The notes below the pieces were generated by a model. It saw only the letters and a list, made by a program, of their open reading frames with translations, did not search any database and was not told the origin of the DNA. 64,000 nucleotides of DNA, from NCBI GenBank assembly GCA_016841825.1, contig JAENYK010000002.1:62001-126000 (forward strand), in the 5' to 3' direction. Source of the DNA: Halothermothrix sp. Its GTDB lineage: Bacteria; Bacillota; Halanaerobiia; DY22613. The translations under genes and the position numbers were made by a program. Each line of letters starts with the position of its first letter. Positions within the stretch are counted from its first letter, which is position 1. This document shows, piece after piece, positions 26,481 through 36,096 of the stretch.

Positions 26481-26873
26481 TTAAATTACTATGCTTCTTT
26501 GATATGAATTGCTATTACTTAGTTTCAATCTGATTTTTATCCAGAATGAATAAATATTATCACAAGCATAGAGCGATCTTGAAGGAATTTCAAATGAGGA
26601 AAACATCTCTGGTATTGCTTCGATTTTGTCTACTACATGACCAGTAAAATATTCCCATGTTTTATCGTCTTTAAAATTTTTACTTAACGAGATATATTCC
26701 CATGGAATTCTCTGCCTGGGAATTCCATGCTTTTCTTTTAGAGACATATATTGTTTGAGGATATTTGAAACATCCTTATAAATGCTTTTCATGCTTGTTT
26801 TCATCGTCAGTCCCAAGGCCTCAATAGGTCTATTTACCATAACTATTTTAGGTAATACTTTTATCTTACTCAT
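26481..26873 (-). pseudogene. GyrI-like effector-binding protein with damaged C-terminus
   Basis: Residues 1-~100 match the stand-alone effector-binding family: KIVMVNRPIEALGLTMKTS, WEYISLSKNFKDDKTWEYF and FSSFEIPSRSLYAC. The normal end after YA (a strand with a PKSKLMWGY-like motif) is replaced by a Ser/Asn-rich tail that stops at 130 residues, probably after a frameshift. The start has AGGGAGGTTTTTGT upstream. Possibly a ligand-binding regulator partner; likely non-functional. Confidence 0.55.
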
Positions 26874-27048
26874 ACAAAAACCTCCCTGTATAATTGCGTA
26901 TTGTCAAAAGTTTTTAACAACTTTTAACCCTAAACCATTAATACTACTAACTTTTTTTATAAAAAACTTGCTCCCCCCCCTCATTTTGAGGTATTTTAAA
27001 GTTATCACCACCCAAAATCCCAAAAAAGGAGAAAAGGAGGAGCAAACC

Positions 27049-27849
27049 TTGAACAAAATAATTACCATCTTATTCTCATACATTCAACTTCAACAAAGAA
27101 TCATTGTATATCTTATTGGATCGCTGATAGGTAAGCATATCACTCGGAAAATTTACGATGAACCAATTAACAAACCCTATCGAAAACTTCAGGTTGACAA
27201 ACTACCCATCATTGAAACACTTGAAAAACTCGACTTTAAGCAACTACTCATTGATTACGAAACTACTAAAGGTAAACCACTCAAACCTGTTAAGCCACAT
27301 AAGAATAGTAATGCCCGTGTTCCCAATACCCTTACCTGCCCTAAATGTGGTGCACCCCATAATTATCTTTACGATAACACTGGAGGTCGTGGACAATTCA
27401 AGTGTAAGATCTGTGGGTGTCTATTTAACTTTAAAAACTATTACTCTAAGGCTGCTATTCTCAAATGTCCCTATTGCTCTAGACTACTCACAAAGAAGAA
27501 AGAGCGTAAAGATTTTCACATCTTCAAGTGCATCAATGATCATTGCTCACTTTATCTACACAATCTCGCTACTATGTCTAAATCTGATAAAGAGTGCTTT
27601 AAAGTAGCACCTCATGAGTTTAAAGTTCGCTATATCCATAGACAGTTTAACTTTGATTTCAAGCCTTTGAGTAAGACTAGCCCTGTAGTGTCTAACGTCG
27701 ATCTTTCCAGGATCTATGCTCCTACACATACCTTGAGCTTGATCCTTACTTATCATGTTAATTTTGGTTTGTCATTCTATACTACTTTGCAAGCAAGTAA
27801 ACTATCCAGCAGTTCACATTTGGTAGCATTAATCTGGGCATCAAGATGA
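27049..27849 (+). pseudogene. Zinc-ribbon transposase, 3' truncated
   Basis: TTG at 27049 follows AGGAGG (27034-27040). The product has a basic helical N-terminus and two zinc ribbons (CPKCGAPHNYLYDNTGGRGQ ... CKICGC and CPYCSRLL ... CINDHC), then LSLILTYHVNFGLS. In this transposase type the DDE core follows that motif. Here, after position ~27771 the sequence is the complement of another transposase's end, so the last ~26 codons to 27849 are accidental. The catalytic domain is gone. Confidence 0.75.
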
Positions 27850-28925
27850 TGGTTGATTGCGGACAAAGATATTCTAAAAAACCAATGTCTCTTACTTCTT
27901 ACTTTCGCATTTTCAACTTTGTAATCAACAAGTGTTCTCTTTAAAGAACGTTTCACAGAAGTTCGCTCTTTAAAGAGCTCTTTCCATTTATCAGACTTTC
28001 GTGGTGGTGTAGTAAAAAGTCGTAAATCCCATTGAGGTTTGGTATAAATAGATCGTCCATAAGCTGATGGAGAGCATGGCTGATCCATGGGGCATTGACT
28101 TATATCTTTGTAATAGGGACAACGCCATTTTAATCGTGATCGTTTTTTCTCAAAACCCCAATATGTCATGGGAAGTTTAGCAGGACAGATTGGGATACCA
28201 TTTTCATTAATCTCCATGGGAGCGGGATATGTTCTATTATCTAATCTACATTTATTAAGATCTATAAGTGGTTTGAGATCAAAGTGATCAAACATTGTAT
28301 AGATTGCCTGGGCATCATGGGCAGAATCAAGAGTAACATACTGAAAGTTGAACTGCGGATATAAATCGAGTAGCTCAGTAAAAGCAAAAACTGACGTACT
28401 ACTATCATGTCTAGAGCCCTGAACTAATCTAAGGTAAATGGGCAGATCATTAAGGCTATTAGAAGCAGTAATGTGATAAAGTGTGTACCCATAAAAGTAG
28501 CAATCATGATGATTGTCGTAGCCCCAATTAGCCCAACGATCAGGATAGTATCTGGGACAATTACACTTGTAAATTTTCTTATCACGGCAATCACAAGTTC
28601 TCTTACCCAAATGAGAAGCACCAGTTTCTAAAGGAGCTCCATCTCCAGCAATATTAATCTTCTGCAGGTCTCCGAGAAGACCTAGATTAGCTGAGGGGAT
28701 GACAGCAAAATTAGCAAAAATATTTTGCATAATAGACTCAGGGTGATGTGTTAATCGTCTTCCGCTAATAACTTTTTCAACAAGTTTTTCAACTATGCCA
28801 GGGTGTCGTGGAGGCAACTTCTTTCCTTTCTTAGGTTTGCGAGGCTTAAATAAGGGTTTAGAAAAATGTTCCCCTTCATCCTGGCACCAAATTCTATTAA
28901 TGAAATCATAATAATAAAAGATTCT
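27777..28925 (-). pseudogene. DDE transposase, 5' truncated
   Basis: The minus-strand frame is open from about 28925 to the stop at 27777. It begins abruptly with FYYYDFINRIWCQDEGEHFS without a start codon. It continues with NIAGDGAPLETGASHLGKR (first catalytic Asp), a cysteine-rich CDCRDKKIYKCNCPRYY, VTLDSAHDAQAIYTMFDH (second Asp) and a C-terminal CPYYKDISQCP. It resembles DDE transposases of Clostridia. The N-terminus and presumably the element ends are lost. Confidence 0.75.
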
Positions 28926-28931
28926 TGAGCG

Positions 28932-29330
28932 GTGAACGCCATTGATTATATTGAAAACAACTTAGGTGGTGAGATTTCCTATGAGGAAGCCGGTATCAGC
29001 CTTTTCCTGGCAAATGAAGTCATTTATGAAACCGTGATGAACGCAATCGCCCTGCCGGTCTTTTTTCTAAGCACGGCATTATTTCCGGCAAACTCATTCT
29101 TTGGTGGAATGGCGATTGTGATTAATCTAAATCCCTTTACTCATGTAATCAATGCTTTACGAACTTTGATTTTACAGGGGAATATCATTACCAAAGATAT
29201 TCTGTTTGGCATTCCTCTGCTTGCTCTAGTTTTGTATCAGCTTCACATGGGCGCTAAGGAGATTGAAAAAAGAAACAAGTATATAAAACCTAATCCGTCC
29301 TGCGGTAAAAAACACAGTTATGGCGGCTGA
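28932..29330 (+). pseudogene. Chimeric relic: AraC start fused to ABC-2 permease end
   Basis: The 132-codon frame starts with GTG and NAIDYIENNLGGEISYEEA, the first helices of an AraC-type HTH. After ~21 residues it switches to FLANEVIYETVMNAIALPVF, SSTALFPANS-like sequence and NPFTHVINALRTLILQGN, the C-terminal membrane part of an ABC-2 drug-exporter permease. The in-frame join of two unrelated families next to an IS graveyard points to deletion. No ribosome binding site is visible. Confidence 0.65.
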
Positions 29331-29363
29331 ATATCTATGCGTCTAAACAAAACAATGGTAGCC

Positions 29364-29405
29364 AAACGGCGGTTTCGAAATAAAATCAAAGCCGCCGTTT
29401 CTATT
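29364..29405 (+). terminator. Terminator after the chimeric permease relic
   Basis: AAACGGCGG (29364-29372) pairs with CCGCCGTTT (29392-29400), followed by CTATTTT. It presumably served the original permease operon. Confidence 0.7.
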
Positions 29406-29439
29406 TTCTGCAATAAAGGGCGACAAGTGCGCTTTTTTT

Positions 29440-29594
29440 GAAGTATTAAAGTCGCAATAATAGCAAGCTGTTAATGCCTTAAGTTTAACGACTTCAGAAG
29501 GGGATTTGTACCTCCACTGAAGTAAACACTATTTAGTTATTTGTGCTCTCACCTATAGAGGTTGGGAGACTTCTGTTTTGAAATGTCGTTAAAC
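29440..29594 (-). repeat. Dispersed repeat copy A (IS200/IS605 end-like)
   Basis: Read on the minus strand: TTTAACGACATTTC, AAGTCTCCCAACCTCTATAG, then a CTTCAG...CTGAAG hairpin and TTAACAGCTTGCTATTATTG. All these blocks recur in order at 44901, 50295 or 60951. It is the longest copy (about 155 bp). No transposase or tnpB gene is attached. Confidence 0.7.
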
Positions 29595-29725
29595 CTATCA
29601 GTTCGGTGTTTCAAAAGATTGTTAAAGTTGCAATACCACATGAATTTTATTATAATGAAGAAGAAATGCTCTATTTTAAACGATTAAACCAATTGGTGAG
29701 TAAGATAAATCTTAAGGGGGTTAAT

Positions 29726-31243
29726 ATGATAAGCACTTTATCAAATATAATATTTGTTATAGGATTTTCTTTTATAATTTTGTTTCTATATTCATTATCT
29801 AAACACAGAAACAGGGTATCGGGTTTGTTTTCGCTTATGTGTTTAACAATTGCAATATATCTTATAGGGTACGGATTTGAGCTGCGTTCAGAAAATATAG
29901 AACAAATAATATTTTTCCTCAAGATGGAATATTTTGGGACATCATTTATGACTACAATATGGTTTCTTTTTTCATATAAGTTTTATTTTAATAAAAACCC
30001 TTCATTGAGACTAAAAATAATAGTGATGGTTATACCTATATTGACCCTTTTTTTTAATGTAACAAATGAGTATCATCATCTGTTTTATACAAATATATCA
30101 GCAGTTCAGCACAATGGATTTCTTATTGTTCATCTGTCCAGAGGTCCATGGTATTTTGTTAATATAGTCTATTCTTACGTAGTACTATTACTTGGAAGCA
30201 CTTTTTTTTATAGAGTTTGGAAAAATTCACTATATACGATGCGAACACAAGCACTCCTAATGTTTATTGGTACGCTTTGTCCTGGTATGATGAATTTTGT
30301 TTATCTGTTAGGATTGTCACCATATGGGTTGGATTTAGTACCTTTTGGACTTAGCATATTAGCCATTCTCTACTTCATTGCCCTATTTAGATACGATTTT
30401 TTTGATATAGGAGATATAATTAGAAGTGTTGTATTTGCAGAAATAAGAGAAGGCATTATAGTTGTTGATGACAAAAAAAGATTAATTGACTTTAACAATG
30501 CTGCTCAAAAAGTATTCAGTTGTCTTAAGGTTGTTAATATCGGTATAAATTTGTCAGACGTTGAAGAACTCAGGGAAATAGTAGAATATGAGAGCAGTCC
30601 CTTTGAAATTGAAATGGTTCACAATGGTTGCATCCAATATTACGAAGTTCGTGTTACAGATTTGACAGAAAAAAATAAGATAGTAGGTTCAGTTTTTTTT
30701 ATTCGTGATATCACAAAGCAGAGAGAGATGATTCAGAAGCTTGAGACAATGGCAAGCTATGATGACCTTACTCAAGTATATAACAGAAGAAGGTTAATGG
30801 AAGAAGCGAAGAAAGCGGCACTGAGGGTTATGAGGCATAAGAGCTTTCTTTCGGTTTTAATGATAGATATCGATTTTTTTAAGAACATTAATGATAAATA
30901 TGGACATCTGGCAGGGGATGAAGTTATAAAGACAGTAATTAGGTCTTGCGAAGAAAGATTACGCAGCACTGATATAATTGGCAGATACGGCGGAGAGGAA
31001 TTTATTATAATATTACCTGAAGCAAATTTAAAAAATTCTTTGAGAATTGCTGAACATATTAGAAAACATGTAGAAGATATGGAAGTGACATATGATGGTG
31101 CTGTAATAAAGGTTACAATAAGTATAGGAGTTGCTTCAAATAAAAGCAATGCTGAGACAATTAATGTTATGAAGGTTATTGATGATGCTGATTTAGCATT
31201 GTATAATGCTAAAAATAGCGGAAGAAATAGAGTGAGTTCGTAA
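29726..31243 (+). CDS. Membrane-bound diguanylate cyclase (7TM-PAS-GGDEF)
   Basis: The 505-residue protein has seven to eight N-terminal membrane helices (residues ~5-225, histidine-kinase-N/7TM type), a PAS-like domain (about 240-335, IREGIIVVDDKKRLIDFNNAA) and a C-terminal GGDEF domain. The GGDEF domain has LTQVYNRRRL, IDIDFFKNINDKYGHLAGDE and the active-site RYGGEEF. An inhibitory RxxD site (RSTD) lies five residues before GGEEF, so product inhibition by c-di-GMP is expected. ATG 29726 after AAGGGGG is preferred to the far upstream in-frame start at 29606. The BcsB-like locus at the start of the window is a possible c-di-GMP target (inference). Confidence 0.92.
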   Translation: MISTLSNIIFVIGFSFIILFLYSLSKHRNRVSGLFSLMCLTIAIYLIGYGFELRSENIEQIIFFLKMEYFGTSFMTTIWFLFSYKFYFNKNPSLRLKIIVMVIPILTLFFNVTNEYHHLFYTNISAVQHNGFLIVHLSRGPWYFVNIVYSYVVLLLGSTFFYRVWKNSLYTMRTQALLMFIGTLCPGMMNFVYLLGLSPYGLDLVPFGLSILAILYFIALFRYDFFDIGDIIRSVVFAEIREGIIVVDDKKRLIDFNNAAQKVFSCLKVVNIGINLSDVEELREIVEYESSPFEIEMVHNGCIQYYEVRVTDLTEKNKIVGSVFFIRDITKQREMIQKLETMASYDDLTQVYNRRRLMEEAKKAALRVMRHKSFLSVLMIDIDFFKNINDKYGHLAGDEVIKTVIRSCEERLRSTDIIGRYGGEEFIIILPEANLKNSLRIAEHIRKHVEDMEVTYDGAVIKVTISIGVASNKSNAETINVMKVIDDADLALYNAKNSGRNRVSS

Positions 31244-31770
31244 AATTGCATAAATGAAATACAGAAGTTTAAATAGTCTGTGAGCTACTCCTTTTTCCAT
31301 CCATCGAAGTGCAACTCAATCTTCACTATTTTTTCCTCCCTATGGTAGGCCAACTTATGGCTATCAGTAATATAATATACTTAAGCTAATTTTGTTCAAT
31401 TATTTTCTAAACTTATCTTCTAGAGTTGAATCAATCCAAAATTCACTATCCAGGAAAGAAATGTCCAATTAAAAAGAATTATCTTTTATTTATGGGATGC
31501 TCTATCAAAAAAATAGGATTAATTAACTACCCCTGTGTCTTTAATTAAAAATGCTTAAATTTTATATGTTAGGATGACGATCATTACTAAATATGTTAAG
31601 ATGATGTTCATTTCTATATAATACCTTATTATTAAAAGGATTTTGTCTCAACATGTCGAATTAAATAAGTATGAACAAAATCATCAGAAAAATGAACCCG
31701 TATAAGGTATTTTATGCAGATTATTCTTTTTAAAGTTTTTTACAAAATATGATGATCGGGGTGATAAAGT
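31244..31770. other. Regulatory spacer with tandem and inverted repeats
   Basis: Two adjacent 27-bp imperfect direct repeats occupy 31564-31590 and 31591-31617 (shared core ATATGTTA-GATGA--TCATT). An inverted pair AATACCTTAT (31620-31629) and ATAAGGTATT (31702-31711) follows. These precede the LysR gene at 31771 and look like operator sites. The block TAGGCCAACTTATGGCT (31356-31372) recurs with one change near 44857-44873. Confidence 0.6.
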
Positions 31771-32655
31771 TTGAAAATTACTCAGATGCGCTATTTCCAA
31801 AAAGTATGTGAATATAATAATTTCACACGGGCAGCACAAGCATTATATGTTTCTCAGCCTGCAATATCTGCAAATATTAAAGAACTTGAAAAGGAGTTCA
31901 ATGTTAAGCTATTTAGTCGAAAGAATAATAAGATAATTATGACAGAAGAAGGTGAGATTCTTTTCGAAAAAGTAAATGGCATCTTAAAACAGATAGATGA
32001 TCTTGTAGATCAAATGCAAAGTTTGACCAGCAATCAGACGATTAATGTAGGGGTACCACCAATGATTGGGGAAATAATCTTTCCCCACATATTCTATGAA
32101 TTTAGGGAATTTTATCCTAAGCTTAATTTAAATATTGTAGAATGTGGATCAAAACAACTCCTGGATTTGGTAAAAGATGATGAAATAGATGTTGGATTCG
32201 GAATAGTTGGTGAAAATATTGATGAACATTTGGAAACTTATGAAATATTTAAAACCCAACTAGTATTTGCAGTAAATCGAGAGCATTCAATGGCGAATTT
32301 TAGTAATGTCAATTTCCCGGCGTTAGAGAATGAATCGCTCATTGTGATGAAAGATGATTCTTATCAGCATAGAAAAATTAAAAATATCTTTGCGAATATT
32401 GGCCTGGAGCCTAAAATAGTACTATATTCCAATCAACTTAACACTATTAAGAAGATATTGTCAAATGGTGATGCAGGAGCATTTATTATTAAGGAGATAA
32501 CGGAGAATGATTCAGAGCTGATAGGAATTCCATTAGAAGAACCCATAGATTTAGATATAAGGTTGATTTGGAAAAAAAGTAGTGATAATGATAGAATAGT
32601 TATGAATTTTATAAAATTTGTGAAAGAGTATAACAAAAGAGTAATCATTTATTAG
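31771..32655 (+). CDS. LysR-family transcriptional regulator
   Basis: The 294-residue protein has an N-terminal HTH (MRYFQKVCEYNNFTRAAQALYVSQPAISANIKELE as the family consensus layout) and a periplasmic-binding-like effector domain from ~90 (INVGVPPMIGEIIFPHIF). TTG 31771 is the start, with GGGGTGAT (31757-31764) upstream. Tandem 27-bp repeats precede it. The genes downstream in the same direction (membrane hydrolase, malic enzyme) are candidate targets. Confidence 0.92.
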   Translation: MKITQMRYFQKVCEYNNFTRAAQALYVSQPAISANIKELEKEFNVKLFSRKNNKIIMTEEGEILFEKVNGILKQIDDLVDQMQSLTSNQTINVGVPPMIGEIIFPHIFYEFREFYPKLNLNIVECGSKQLLDLVKDDEIDVGFGIVGENIDEHLETYEIFKTQLVFAVNREHSMANFSNVNFPALENESLIVMKDDSYQHRKIKNIFANIGLEPKIVLYSNQLNTIKKILSNGDAGAFIIKEITENDSELIGIPLEEPIDLDIRLIWKKSSDNDRIVMNFIKFVKEYNKRVIIY

Positions 32656-32854
32656 CTAAAATGCTAAATAATTAATGGTTATTTTTTTTTACAATATATA
32701 ACTATAAGGAAATCTTATTGATGCATAAATAAGTATTAGTGTAAAACTTTTCTGAATTCAAGTATAATAGTTTTAAGAGTTAAGAGTGAACATATAAACA
32801 TTATTGAAATGTATGTATGTTTAAAAAACAAAATAATAAGGAGGAAAACAGATT

Positions 32855-34720
32855 ATGAGTATGGATGTAGCTCTAGAAAAGCGAAAAATGAAAAAGGGAT
32901 TTTCCAAAAAGTTACTGCTCCCATTAGCTTTAATTCTGTTCAGTGTTATTTTGGCGTTTGTCGTCCAAACAGTTGGCGGAAAAGTTGCTATAACGGGCTT
33001 AACAATACCAACTCAAAATGGTCAATATGTTTCAGCTGATTTATATAAACCAAAAACAGCTACTATGGACCATAAAAAACCATTGATTGTATTAGTCCCG
33101 GGATTTCAAAGAAGTAAGGAAACAATGACTTCCTACGCGATTGAATTAGCACGTAGGGATGTTGTTGCTATTGTAATTGACCCTTACGCACAGGGAAGCT
33201 CGAGTTCTTCAATGAGTAGGACATCTGCAACTGATGAGGGATATGGACTTATTCCTTTAGTCGATTATATTTATGATACACCTAACTTTAACTATATTGA
33301 TAAAACCAAGATCGGGGCAGCTGGACACTCTGCTGGAGGAAACGCTGCAATTAGAGCTGCCAGCCATTTTGGGGCTGAATCGATTGCAACTGGAGAACCA
33401 AGTAAGTTGGCAGCAGTGTATATTTCGGGTTATGTCCTAACATTAACTGACGATGTACTGGCATCTGTCCGTTCTAACGTAGGTATAAGCTATGCTTTTT
33501 ATGATGAAGGAGCTTATCGTAATGAGAATGGTGATGGAGATATGAGGACTGCTCCGGAAGCACTGAGATTGGTAAACTCGGGGTTATCAGCAACCGATAA
33601 AGTTGACCAGGTGGAGATCGGAAAACTTTATGGACAGGTCTATGATAGAAGTTTGAGAGTTGTTTATAATGAGAATGTCGATCATGCATTCCAACCATAT
33701 ACGATTGAAAATAATGCACATATATTAGAATTTTTCGGAATTACTTTTAATTTAGATAATCGGATGGGTATCTCTAATCAAATCTGGTATCTGAGAGAGT
33801 TTTTGACCTTGATTGCACTCGTGGGAGCATTTTTGTTCATCGTACCATTTACAAAATTAATGCTCAAAACACCATTATTTAGAACATTAGTGCATGAAGT
33901 TCCGGCACCATTACCTGAGCAAAGTAAAAGAGGAAAGATCGTCTATTGGTCAGTTTTTGCAGTAAGTGCTCTGATTGCATGTTTTAGCTTTATGCCTTTA
34001 GCAGATTTATCAAAGGTATTATTTGTTAAAGCATCGGGTTCCCAACAGACATGGTTTTTCCCTGAGCGAATGAACAATTCAGTACTGTTATGGGCTGTAT
34101 TCAACGGAACTATTGGATTAATTATTTTTTATCTGACTTATAGATTCCACGGTAAAAAGAATGGCGTTAGACCTGAGATGTGGGGAATTAAAACAAATGT
34201 GAAAGAAATTTTAAAGACAGTATTACTCGCTCTAACCGTATTTAGCGGATTTTATGCTCTGGTATTTACATCTTATAAATTATTCCATGTTGATTTTAGA
34301 TTTATCTTTATTGCAGCAAGAGCCTTTACACCCAAAATTTTGCTTATTTCATTAATGTATATCCCATTTTTCCTAATATTCTATCTTTCAAACTCTATTA
34401 GAGTAAATGGGTCAATGAGAATTGCCGGTCAGAAAGAATGGGTAAGCATATTGATCGCTGGTCTTGCTAATACAGTAGGATTAATCTTGATAATGGCAAT
34501 TCAATATATAGTCTTTATAGCAACAGGAACAGTATTTTGGACGACTAACTGGCTATATGTAAACATTTTATTCGGGTTAATTCCGATGATGTTCATTCTG
34601 CCGATTTTTAACAGAATATTCTTTAGAATGACTGGTAGAGTTTATTTAGGTGCAATGATTACCTGTTTTATCTTCATAATGATGATGTTAAGTAATAGTG
34701 TAGCGTATATTCCAATATAA
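32855..34720 (+). CDS. Alpha/beta hydrolase with polytopic membrane C-terminus
   Basis: The 621-residue protein has one N-terminal signal-anchor (about 18-40) and an extracytoplasmic alpha/beta-hydrolase domain (about 45-300): LIVLVPGFQRSKET (oxyanion region), nucleophile Ser159 in AAGHSAGGN, and a probable His in NVDHAFQPY near residue 277. About eight membrane helices follow from ~313 to the end. The fusion of a dienelactone-hydrolase-like domain to a large membrane region is unusual. AAGGAGGAAAA supports the ATG at 32855. It lies 75 bp before the malic enzyme. Substrate unknown; ester or lipid hydrolysis at the outer face is likely. Confidence 0.8.
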   Translation: MSMDVALEKRKMKKGFSKKLLLPLALILFSVILAFVVQTVGGKVAITGLTIPTQNGQYVSADLYKPKTATMDHKKPLIVLVPGFQRSKETMTSYAIELARRDVVAIVIDPYAQGSSSSSMSRTSATDEGYGLIPLVDYIYDTPNFNYIDKTKIGAAGHSAGGNAAIRAASHFGAESIATGEPSKLAAVYISGYVLTLTDDVLASVRSNVGISYAFYDEGAYRNENGDGDMRTAPEALRLVNSGLSATDKVDQVEIGKLYGQVYDRSLRVVYNENVDHAFQPYTIENNAHILEFFGITFNLDNRMGISNQIWYLREFLTLIALVGAFLFIVPFTKLMLKTPLFRTLVHEVPAPLPEQSKRGKIVYWSVFAVSALIACFSFMPLADLSKVLFVKASGSQQTWFFPERMNNSVLLWAVFNGTIGLIIFYLTYRFHGKKNGVRPEMWGIKTNVKEILKTVLLALTVFSGFYALVFTSYKLFHVDFRFIFIAARAFTPKILLISLMYIPFFLIFYLSNSIRVNGSMRIAGQKEWVSILIAGLANTVGLILIMAIQYIVFIATGTVFWTTNWLYVNILFGLIPMMFILPIFNRIFFRMTGRVYLGAMITCFIFIMMMLSNSVAYIPI

Positions 34721-34795
34721 AATAATATAATTAGTCGGAGAAATTGATACACACCTTTTAGTGTGTATGCAATATTAGCAAAGGAGGAAATAATT

Positions 34796-35968
34796 ATGAA
34801 TCATTTTGAAGAGTCGTTGAAATTTCACCAGAAACTGAAAGGCAAAATAGAGATTGCTTCCAGAATTCCAGAGTTTGATAAAGAAATTCTTTCTCTTGCA
34901 TATACACCTGGTGTGGCTCAACCATGCATGGAAATTCATAAAGATATCAACAAAAGTTTTGAGCTAACTAGACGTTGGAACACTGTGGCAGTAGTTACTG
35001 ATGGAACAGCGATATTAGGATTAGGTGATATTGGGCCAGAGGCTGGCATGCCGGTTCTGGAAGGCAAAGCGATACTGTTTAAAAAATTTGGTGATATTGA
35101 CGCGATTCCTTTATGCATTCGTTCCAAAGATCCTGACGAAATTGTTCGAACAATTGAACTGTTGGCAGGTACATTTGGCGGGGTTAATTTAGAAGATATT
35201 TCAGCTCCTCGCTGTTTTGAAATAGAACGGCGTCTAAAGGAAAGTTGTGAAATCCCGGTGTTTCATGATGATCAGCATGGCACAGCGATTGCAGTTGGAG
35301 CGGCATTAATAAATTCGCTCAAGCTGCTCAATAAGAAAATTGATAAAATACGGGTTGTAATTAACGGTGCCGGGTCTGCGGGAATAGCCATAGCAAATTA
35401 TATATTAAAGTTAGGTATAAAAGATTTGATTATGTGCGACAAATTTGGAATCATTGACGAAGGAATGAAAGAATTAAATGCACCACAACATGAAATAAGT
35501 TTGAAGACAAATCGTTCACATAAAAGAGGTACTTTAGCTGATGCACTGAAAAATGCAGATGTGTTAATCGGTGTCTCGGTTGGAAATATTGTGTCACAGG
35601 ATATGATAAGATCTATGGCTGAAGAATCAATCGTGTTCACTTTAGCCAATCCAATTCCTGAAATCCCCCGTGATGATGCATTACAGGCAGGAGCTAGCAT
35701 TGTTGGTACGGGTCGATCAGATTTTCCGAATCAAATTAACAATTTGCTAGTATTTCCTGGAGTTTTTCGAGGTGCACTGGATGTTAGAGCGAGAAACATT
35801 AATGATGAGATGATGTTAGCTGCGGGGTATGCTATAGCTAATGCAATTTCTGATGACGAATTGAGCGAGGATAATATAATTCCCACTGCGTTAGATGAAA
35901 AGGTGCACAAAGAAGTGGCTGCTGCAGTGGCAGAGGCTGCAATCAAAAGTAATGCTGCGAGAATTTAG
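34796..35968 (+). CDS. Malic enzyme (NAD(P)-dependent, oxaloacetate-decarboxylating)
   Basis: The 390-residue short bacterial malic enzyme has LAYTPGVAQPC (catalytic Tyr), VTDGTAILGLGDIGPEAGMPVLEGKA with the catalytic Lys, PVFHDDQHGTA (metal Asp) and a Rossmann loop GAGSAGIAIANY. It converts malate to pyruvate and CO2 in the cytoplasm. ATG 34796 has AAAGGAGG at 34780-34787; an in-frame GTG at 34763 lies before the site. It may be co-regulated with the upstream hydrolase. Confidence 0.95.
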   Translation: MNHFEESLKFHQKLKGKIEIASRIPEFDKEILSLAYTPGVAQPCMEIHKDINKSFELTRRWNTVAVVTDGTAILGLGDIGPEAGMPVLEGKAILFKKFGDIDAIPLCIRSKDPDEIVRTIELLAGTFGGVNLEDISAPRCFEIERRLKESCEIPVFHDDQHGTAIAVGAALINSLKLLNKKIDKIRVVINGAGSAGIAIANYILKLGIKDLIMCDKFGIIDEGMKELNAPQHEISLKTNRSHKRGTLADALKNADVLIGVSVGNIVSQDMIRSMAEESIVFTLANPIPEIPRDDALQAGASIVGTGRSDFPNQINNLLVFPGVFRGALDVRARNINDEMMLAAGYAIANAISDDELSEDNIIPTALDEKVHKEVAAAVAEAAIKSNAARI

Positions 35969-36096
35969 TCATTAGAGTATTATAACGAATAAAGAATTTA
36001 GCTATATTGTCTCAAATCAAATATCTAAAATAACTCAGATTAATATTTCGGAGTAAGGTGAATGGTTAGAATGAGTAAATACAAGGAGGAGTAGTA

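Larger units (their letters stand above)
26880..28930. mobile_element. Mosaic of two truncated insertion sequences
   Basis: The 5' part of a zinc-ribbon transposase gene on the plus strand runs head-on into the 3' part of a different DDE transposase on the minus strand, meeting near 27770. Both are incomplete, and I could not find matching terminal inverted repeats or target duplications. Flanking genes (26481 and 28932) are also broken, so this is a site of repeated insertion and deletion. Confidence 0.7.

Noticed and set aside
27771-27849. C-terminal residues of the zinc-ribbon transposase frame
   Set aside because: This stretch is the complement of the end of the opposing transposase, so the frame continues only by chance.
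29606-29725. N-terminal extension of the diguanylate cyclase
   Set aside because: No ribosome binding site at 29606, and the extension has no hydrophobic or conserved character, while ATG 29726 has AAGGGGG directly upstream.
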